Source: Clostridiaceae bacterium (GTDB lineage Bacteria > Bacillota > Clostridia > Saccharofermentanales > UBA5734). Taken from it: a DNA stretch of 14,808 bases. The notes under the pieces were generated by a model. It saw only the letters and a program-made list of their open reading frames with translations. It made no database searches and had not been told where the DNA came from. Of the stretch, positions 14,424 to 14,808 are shown one piece after another. The translations under genes and the position numbers were made by a program. The stretch is taken from NCBI GenBank assembly GCA_012519875.1, contig JAAYPL010000124.1, forward strand, positions 1-14,808, written 5' to 3'. The number at the start of each line of letters is the position of its first letter. Positions within the stretch are counted from its first letter, which is position 1.

Positions 14424-14462
14424 CAATATAATTATTTTCGACTATATAGGAGGAAAAAGTTG

Positions 14463-14808
14463 ATGAAAAAGATTCTTTCGCTGATTATGATTGTCTGCTT
14501 GATTCTGGTAGCAACGGCTTGTCAAAGCGGCCCGAGCACAGGACCAACAGCCGACCCGAACAAGGTCCACAAGCTTAAGGTCTCCTTTGCTGCTCCGGAG
14601 TTCTCGACCACGGAGATCACGGCAGCGCTGGACCGGATTCAGGAAGCCAGCAAGGGACGGATAGAGTTTGTATACTACTATGCTTGGACGATCACCTCTG
14701 TACCGACGGTGGTGGATGATCTGAACAATGGTGTGTGCGACATTGCCGCATTGCCCATCAATGAGCACCTGAATCTCTTCCCGTATTCCTACCTGATCAC
14801 CTATACGC
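14463..14808 (+). CDS. dctP: TRAP transporter substrate-binding lipoprotein (DctP family), N-terminal part (partial, runs off window)
   Basis: The first 115 codons of an extracytoplasmic binding protein are visible and the frame is open at the window end. The signal peptide is short: MKK, a hydrophobic core ILSLIMIVCLILV, and a lipoprotein-type site ATAC with the lipidated cysteine at C20. A Gly/Ser/Pro/Thr-rich spacer follows. The mature part starts with HKLKVSFAAPEFST and has SKGRIEF and the VPTVVDDLNNGVCDIAAL segment, which match the DctP pattern of lobe one. A strong AGGAGG lies at 14448-14453; the in-frame TTG at 14460 is an unlikely alternative start. Lipid anchoring fits a Gram-positive cell without a periplasm. 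The substrate-contacting residues lie beyond the window. The position after, rather than before, the permease genes is one of several known TRAP orders. Confidence 0.85.
   Translation, partial: MKKILSLIMIVCLILVATACQSGPSTGPTADPNKVHKLKVSFAAPEFSTTEITAALDRIQEASKGRIEFVYYYAWTITSVPTVVDDLNNGVCDIAALPINEHLNLFPYSYLITYT

Noticed and set aside
1..14808. CRISPR arrays, tRNA or rRNA genes, insertion sequences, integrases, toxin-antitoxin or phage-defence genes
   Set aside because: No regularly spaced repeats, cloverleaf sequences, transposase motifs or defence domains were seen in reading both strands; the window consists of transport and housekeeping genes.

Overview
The window looks like a chromosomal segment of a moderately GC-balanced bacterium, probably a Firmicute of clostridial type. 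The reasons are the conserved block rpmH-rnpA-yidD-yidC-jag/khpB-mnmE-mnmG-rsmG in one orientation, a short YidC without the large periplasmic domain of proteobacterial YidC, strong AGGAGG-type Shine-Dalgarno sequences, and a lipoprotein-type solute-binding protein. The taxon is an inference; no rRNA or other marker is present.

Layout. (1) Positions 1-4542 (+): the 3' part of an Opp/Dpp-type ABC importer operon: the C-terminal third of a family-5 solute-binding protein, two permeases and two ATPases, tightly spaced or overlapping. Between the binding protein and the first permease lies a 131-bp spacer with a perfect palindrome and a strong stem-loop that can form alternative pairings. (2) 4551-5429 (-): a ThuA-family gene convergent with the ABC operon, only 8 bp away. 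(3) 5430-5605: a divergent intergenic region with the rpmH promoter (TTGACA-18 bp-TATAAT) and a helically phased direct repeat. (4) 5606-12429 (+): the housekeeping block. L34 is followed by an intrinsic terminator/attenuator. Next come the RNase P protein, YidD and YidC (membrane protein insertion), KhpB/Jag (RNA binding), MnmE and MnmG (tRNA wobble-uridine modification) and RsmG (16S rRNA m7G methylation). (5) 12430-14808 (+): a TRAP transporter in the order small permease, large permease, binding protein. It is preceded by a candidate extended -10 promoter and possibly a 41-aa single-TM small protein that overlaps the rsmG stop.

How the parts work together. The central block makes ribosome, RNase P, membrane-insertion and tRNA/rRNA-modification factors, usually found near the origin. 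Here it is flanked by two nutrient importers, an ABC peptide/oligosaccharide-type system and a TRAP organic-acid-type system. Neither dnaA/oriC nor noc/parA/parB is beside it. No new multi-gene defence or mobile system was found. The points most worth a second look are the structured spacer at 566-659, the small ORF/promoter overlap at 12426-12551, the non-canonical G4 motif of MnmE, and the stem-loop between the TRAP permease and binding-protein genes.
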